A stretch of DNA of 11,367 nucleotides from Planctomycetaceae bacterium. GTDB taxonomy: Bacteria; Planctomycetota; Planctomycetia; Pirellulales; UBA1268. The stretch is from NCBI GenBank assembly GCA_947453125.1, contig CANGGC010000029.1:1-11367 (forward strand), given 5' to 3'. Of the stretch, positions 9,645 through 11,367 are shown piece by piece. The notes under the pieces were generated by a model. That model did not search any database. It was not told where the DNA came from and worked only from the letters and a program-made list of their open reading frames with translations. Numbering within the stretch: the first letter of the stretch is position 1; each line of letters starts with the position of its first letter. The position numbers were made by a program, and so were the translations under genes.

Positions 9645-9720
9645 CGGCCAATTCCGAACTCAGGGGCTAAGGGCGCGGCCGAGCCCGGGCATTTCTCCAC
9701 GGCAGCAAGCGACGCTTCCA

Positions 9721-9730
9721 TGATGCATCA
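9721..9730. promoter_or_regulatory. Perfect 10-bp palindrome TGATGCATCA
   Basis: TGATGCATCA is perfectly self-complementary. It lies 77 bases upstream of the regulator start, where an operator could sit. Symmetry is seen directly and function is conjecture. A 10-bp palindrome can occur by chance. Confidence 0.3.
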
Positions 9731-9761
9731 GTCGGTCCGGTTTTGCGAGCCGCGGGCGTTT

Positions 9762-9774
9762 CGGAACGGTTCCG
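9762..9774. promoter_or_regulatory. Dyad CGGAAC-G-GTTCCG
   Basis: Six-base arms match perfectly around a single central base, the shape of a dimeric regulator site. Its right half is shared with the left arm of the longer inverted repeat at 9768-9807, so the two could be alternative structures or overlapping sites. Confidence 0.4.
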
Positions 9775-9807
9775 GTCGGCGTGAGGGACGAAAAACCGAC
9801 CAGAACC
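9768..9807. repeat. Inverted repeat, 12-bp arms with a 16-base spacer
   Basis: GGTTCCGGTCGG (9768-9779) pairs with CCGACCAGAACC (9796-9807) at 11 of 12 positions. The spacer ends in AAAAA. It lies mid-intergenic, well away from either stop codon, and no T-run follows on the plus strand, so a terminator is unlikely and an operator or processed stem is more likely. Confidence 0.5.
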
Positions 9808-9828
9808 CCCGTTTAGCCCGCGGCAATC

Positions 9829-9847
9829 GGGTTTGCAGAAGAAACCC
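9829..9847. repeat. Short hairpin GGGTTT-N7-AAACCC
   Basis: A perfect six-base stem with a seven-base loop. It overlaps the weak -35 candidate (TTGCAG, 9833-9838), so a protein bound here could compete with RNA polymerase if that promoter is real. Confidence 0.35.
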
Positions 9848-9862
9848 CCATCTGTCTACGAT
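9833..9862 (+). promoter_or_regulatory. Weak sigma-70-like promoter candidate for the DUF1598-like gene
   Basis: TTGCAG (9833-9838) and TACGAT (9857-9862) are separated by 18 bases. Agreement with TTGACA/TATAAT is only three and four of six, so this is a guess based on position. It would give a leader of about 100 bases containing both copies of the 26-bp-period repeat. Confidence 0.25.
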
Positions 9863-9870
9863 TGCCGCGA

Positions 9871-9915
9871 ATTGCGGGATCATACCGTTGCCGCTCATCG
9901 CGGGATCGTACCGTT
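9871..9915 (+). repeat. Direct repeat, two 19-bp copies with a 26-bp period
   Basis: The copies ATYGCGGGATCRTACCGTT occur at 9871-9889 and 9897-9915 and differ at two positions. They are separated by 7 bases. The second copy ends 51 bases before the downstream start codon. The repeat is plain in the sequence and is a candidate tandem protein-binding site. Confidence 0.8.
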
Positions 9916-9955
9916 TGTCAAGCCCCCGTGGTTCCCTGCCACGGGTTTCCCAGCC

Positions 9956-9961
9956 GGAGGA
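9956..9961 (+). promoter_or_regulatory. Ribosome binding site GGAGGA of the DUF1598-like gene
   Basis: GGAGGA ends 5 bases before the ATG at 9967. It is the best Shine-Dalgarno sequence in the window and favours this start over the in-frame ATG at 10072. Confidence 0.7.
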
Positions 9962-9966
9962 CGTCC

Positions 9967-11367
9967 ATGAAACGCCAGGCACCGCTCTCCCACTTCGTTG
10001 CCCCGCCATCCCTTGGCGGAAGCTCCCAGGCGACGACCCGGGGATGCCTCGACCGGCAGGACCCCTCTCGCATGACAGGCTGGAGCCGCTCGGTGGCGGC
10101 CACCACGGTGCCCCTGATGGCGATCCTCCTAACGTTTGCCGGCGCTGGTTCGGCCAAGGCCCAGTTTTTGGGCGGCCAGGCCGTCGGCGGCATCTCGATC
10201 GACGCCAGCGGGATTGTCCGCAACGTCGAACCCGGCGCCCTCGATGAGCTCTCCGCCGCACGCCGCAAGGCCCTCGCCGGCGGCGGCCCGAAGGCATCGA
10301 CCGACGGCCTGCGGAAGGTGTCGCTGGCCCGCCTCACGAAGGCGGTCGAGGCGGCCGCCTCTGGCAAAGCGCCCCTGCCGGCCGACGCCGTGCTCATGGG
10401 TGGGCTCGAGCGGATCACCCACGTCTTCGTCGATCCCGATGGCCACGACATCATCCTCGCCGGTCCGGCCGATGCGGCGCGCGTCGATGCGGCCGGCAAC
10501 GTCCTCGGCGCGTCGAGCGGCCTGCCGCTGCTCCAACTCGAGGACTTCATCGTCGCCCTCCGGGCCGTCGATGGCGCCCGGGAAGGGGGCATGCTCTGCT
10601 CGATCGATCCGGCCCCGGAACGGGTTGCCGACCTGCAGAAGTTCCTCAAGAGCCAGCAGGCCAGTGCCGCTGATCCGGCGGGAACTTTGAGGAAAATGGA
10701 GGAGGTTCTCGGCCCCCAGAACGTCCGCATCGGCGGCGTGCCGACCGACAGCCGCTTCGCCCGCGTCCTCGTCGCCGCTGACTACCGCCTGAAGCGGATC
10801 GGCATGGGTCTCGAGCCCTCCGGCTTGAACGATCTTCCCAGCTACCTCGCGACGGTGCCGGCCAACGCCACCGTCGGGACGCTGCCCCGCTTCTGGCTCG
10901 AGGCGTCGTACGATCCGATCGCCCGTGATGCCGACGAACTCGCCTTCCGCCTCTCCGGCCGAAAGATCGCCTGCCTCACCGAGAATGACGTGTTCGCGAA
11001 GGACGGTGTCAAGCGTGGGGCGGGCCCGACTGACAAGGTGGCCCAGAAGTGGTGCGATTCCTTCAGCGCGAAGTACGACACCCTCGCCACGAAGCATCCG
11101 GTGTTTGCGGAGCTCGCCAACTGCGTCGATCTCGCCGTCGTGGCCGCCCTCATCCAAGGGCAGCAACTCGACCGCAAGGCGGGCCTCGATCTCTCCCCGC
11201 TCCTCGACGCCGACCGTGTCCGCCTCCCCACCTACGACGCTCCGGCCACCGTTCCGACGGTTGCCAGCGGAGTGAAGAAGGGGGGCCGGTGGGTGGTGAG
11301 CGCCACCGGCGGCATCCAATTCCAGCCGTGGGGATTCGCGACGAGCACCGTCGAATCAGACGACGTG
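9967..11367 (+). CDS. Secreted DUF1598-like planctomycete protein (3' end beyond the window)
   Basis: 467 codons are open to the right edge with no stop, so the C-terminus is missing. A hydrophobic segment at residues 43-62 (VAATTVPLMAILLTFAGAGS) ends in AKA before Gln66, a good signal peptidase site, so the mature protein is probably exported. About 40 polar residues precede it, which is long. Starting at Met36 (10072) would give a normal signal peptide, but the strong GGAGGA at 9956 favours Met1. The mature part contains VFVDPDGHDIILAGPAD (153-169), LPLLQLEDFIVALRA (186-200), VRIGGVPTDSRFARVLVAADYRLKRIGMGLE (253-283) and PRFWLEASYDPIARD (307-321). These resemble DUF1598, a family I know only from Planctomycetes and with no assigned function. 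It is divergent from the FHA regulator, which might control it, but that is conjecture. Confidence 0.85.
   Translation, partial: MKRQAPLSHFVAPPSLGGSSQATTRGCLDRQDPSRMTGWSRSVAATTVPLMAILLTFAGAGSAKAQFLGGQAVGGISIDASGIVRNVEPGALDELSAARRKALAGGGPKASTDGLRKVSLARLTKAVEAAASGKAPLPADAVLMGGLERITHVFVDPDGHDIILAGPADAARVDAAGNVLGASSGLPLLQLEDFIVALRAVDGAREGGMLCSIDPAPERVADLQKFLKSQQASAADPAGTLRKMEEVLGPQNVRIGGVPTDSRFARVLVAADYRLKRIGMGLEPSGLNDLPSYLATVPANATVGTLPRFWLEASYDPIARDADELAFRLSGRKIACLTENDVFAKDGVKRGAGPTDKVAQKWCDSFSAKYDTLATKHPVFAELANCVDLAVVAALIQGQQLDRKAGLDLSPLLDADRVRLPTYDAPATVPTVASGVKKGGRWVVSATGGIQFQPWGFATSTVESDDV

Larger units (their letters stand above)
9645..9966. other. Divergent intergenic region between the regulator and the DUF1598-like gene
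   Basis: A 322-base gap that should hold both promoters. No small gene is evident in either strand. The right two thirds, from 9721, carries several symmetric or repeated elements listed separately, while the stretch 9645-9720 next to the regulator has none that I trust. The part from 9785 to 9940 is visibly richer in A and T than the flanking genes, as expected for promoter DNA. Confidence 0.6.

Noticed and set aside
9704..9720. Sigma-54-like promoter on the minus strand (TGGAAGCGTCGCTTGCT) upstream of the regulator
   Set aside because: The GG and GC elements are 11 bases apart instead of the required 10, and the -24 element is otherwise poor. I cannot support it.
9768..9807. Transcription terminator for the inverted repeat
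   Set aside because: It is far from any stop codon, sits between two divergent gene starts, and no T-run follows.
10129..11319. A 396-codon minus-strand open frame opposite the DUF1598-like gene
   Set aside because: The plus strand encodes a clear signal peptide and DUF1598-like motifs with a strong ribosome site. The minus frame resembles no known protein.

Overview
The window looks like ordinary chromosome from a high-GC member of the Planctomycetes (Pirellulales-like). This rests mainly on the right-end secreted protein, which resembles the planctomycete family DUF1598. Supporting signs are a proline/alanine-rich lipoprotein with a C-terminal domain of planctomycete type, weak or absent Shine-Dalgarno sequences on several genes, and a regulator that carries an FHA domain instead of a receiver. 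I see no rRNA, tRNA, CRISPR array, insertion sequence or phage gene.

Layout, left to right. (1) At 1-1051 on the minus strand are a MacB/LolD-type ABC ATPase and the start of its FtsX-like permease, joined by a 4-base ATGA overlap. (2) Divergent from them, 1271-3106 (+) encodes a TolC/CzcC-type outer-membrane efflux protein with an unusual Pro/Ala-rich C-terminal extension. The three genes could form parts of one trans-envelope exporter, but the rest lies beyond the left edge. (3) At 3109-4473 (-), tail to tail with the TolC gene and only 2 bases away, is a putative lipoprotein of unknown function. (4) At 4813-7617 (+) is a compact operon: pyrB (aspartate carbamoyltransferase), pyrC (class I dihydroorotase, overlapping pyrB by one base), then a YacP-like NYN-domain nuclease 13 bases downstream. 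PyrB and PyrC catalyse consecutive steps of de novo pyrimidine synthesis. A good extended -10 promoter (TGCTAGAAT) lies just ahead of pyrB. (5) At 7632-9644 (-), convergent with the operon, is a sigma-54 activator with FHA, GAF, AAA+ and Fis-type HTH parts. (6) At 9645-9966 is a divergent intergenic region with several dyads and a 26-bp-period direct repeat. (7) From 9967 to the right edge (+) is a secreted DUF1598-like protein, incomplete at its 3' end.

Most of the window is conventional. The parts most worth a second look are the FHA-input sigma-54 regulator, with a Thr/Ser-acidic linker and an in-frame 12-bp minisatellite, the patterned intergenic region it shares with the secreted protein gene, and the uncharacterised lipoprotein. 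Many long open frames on opposite strands are side effects of the high GC content and were not called.
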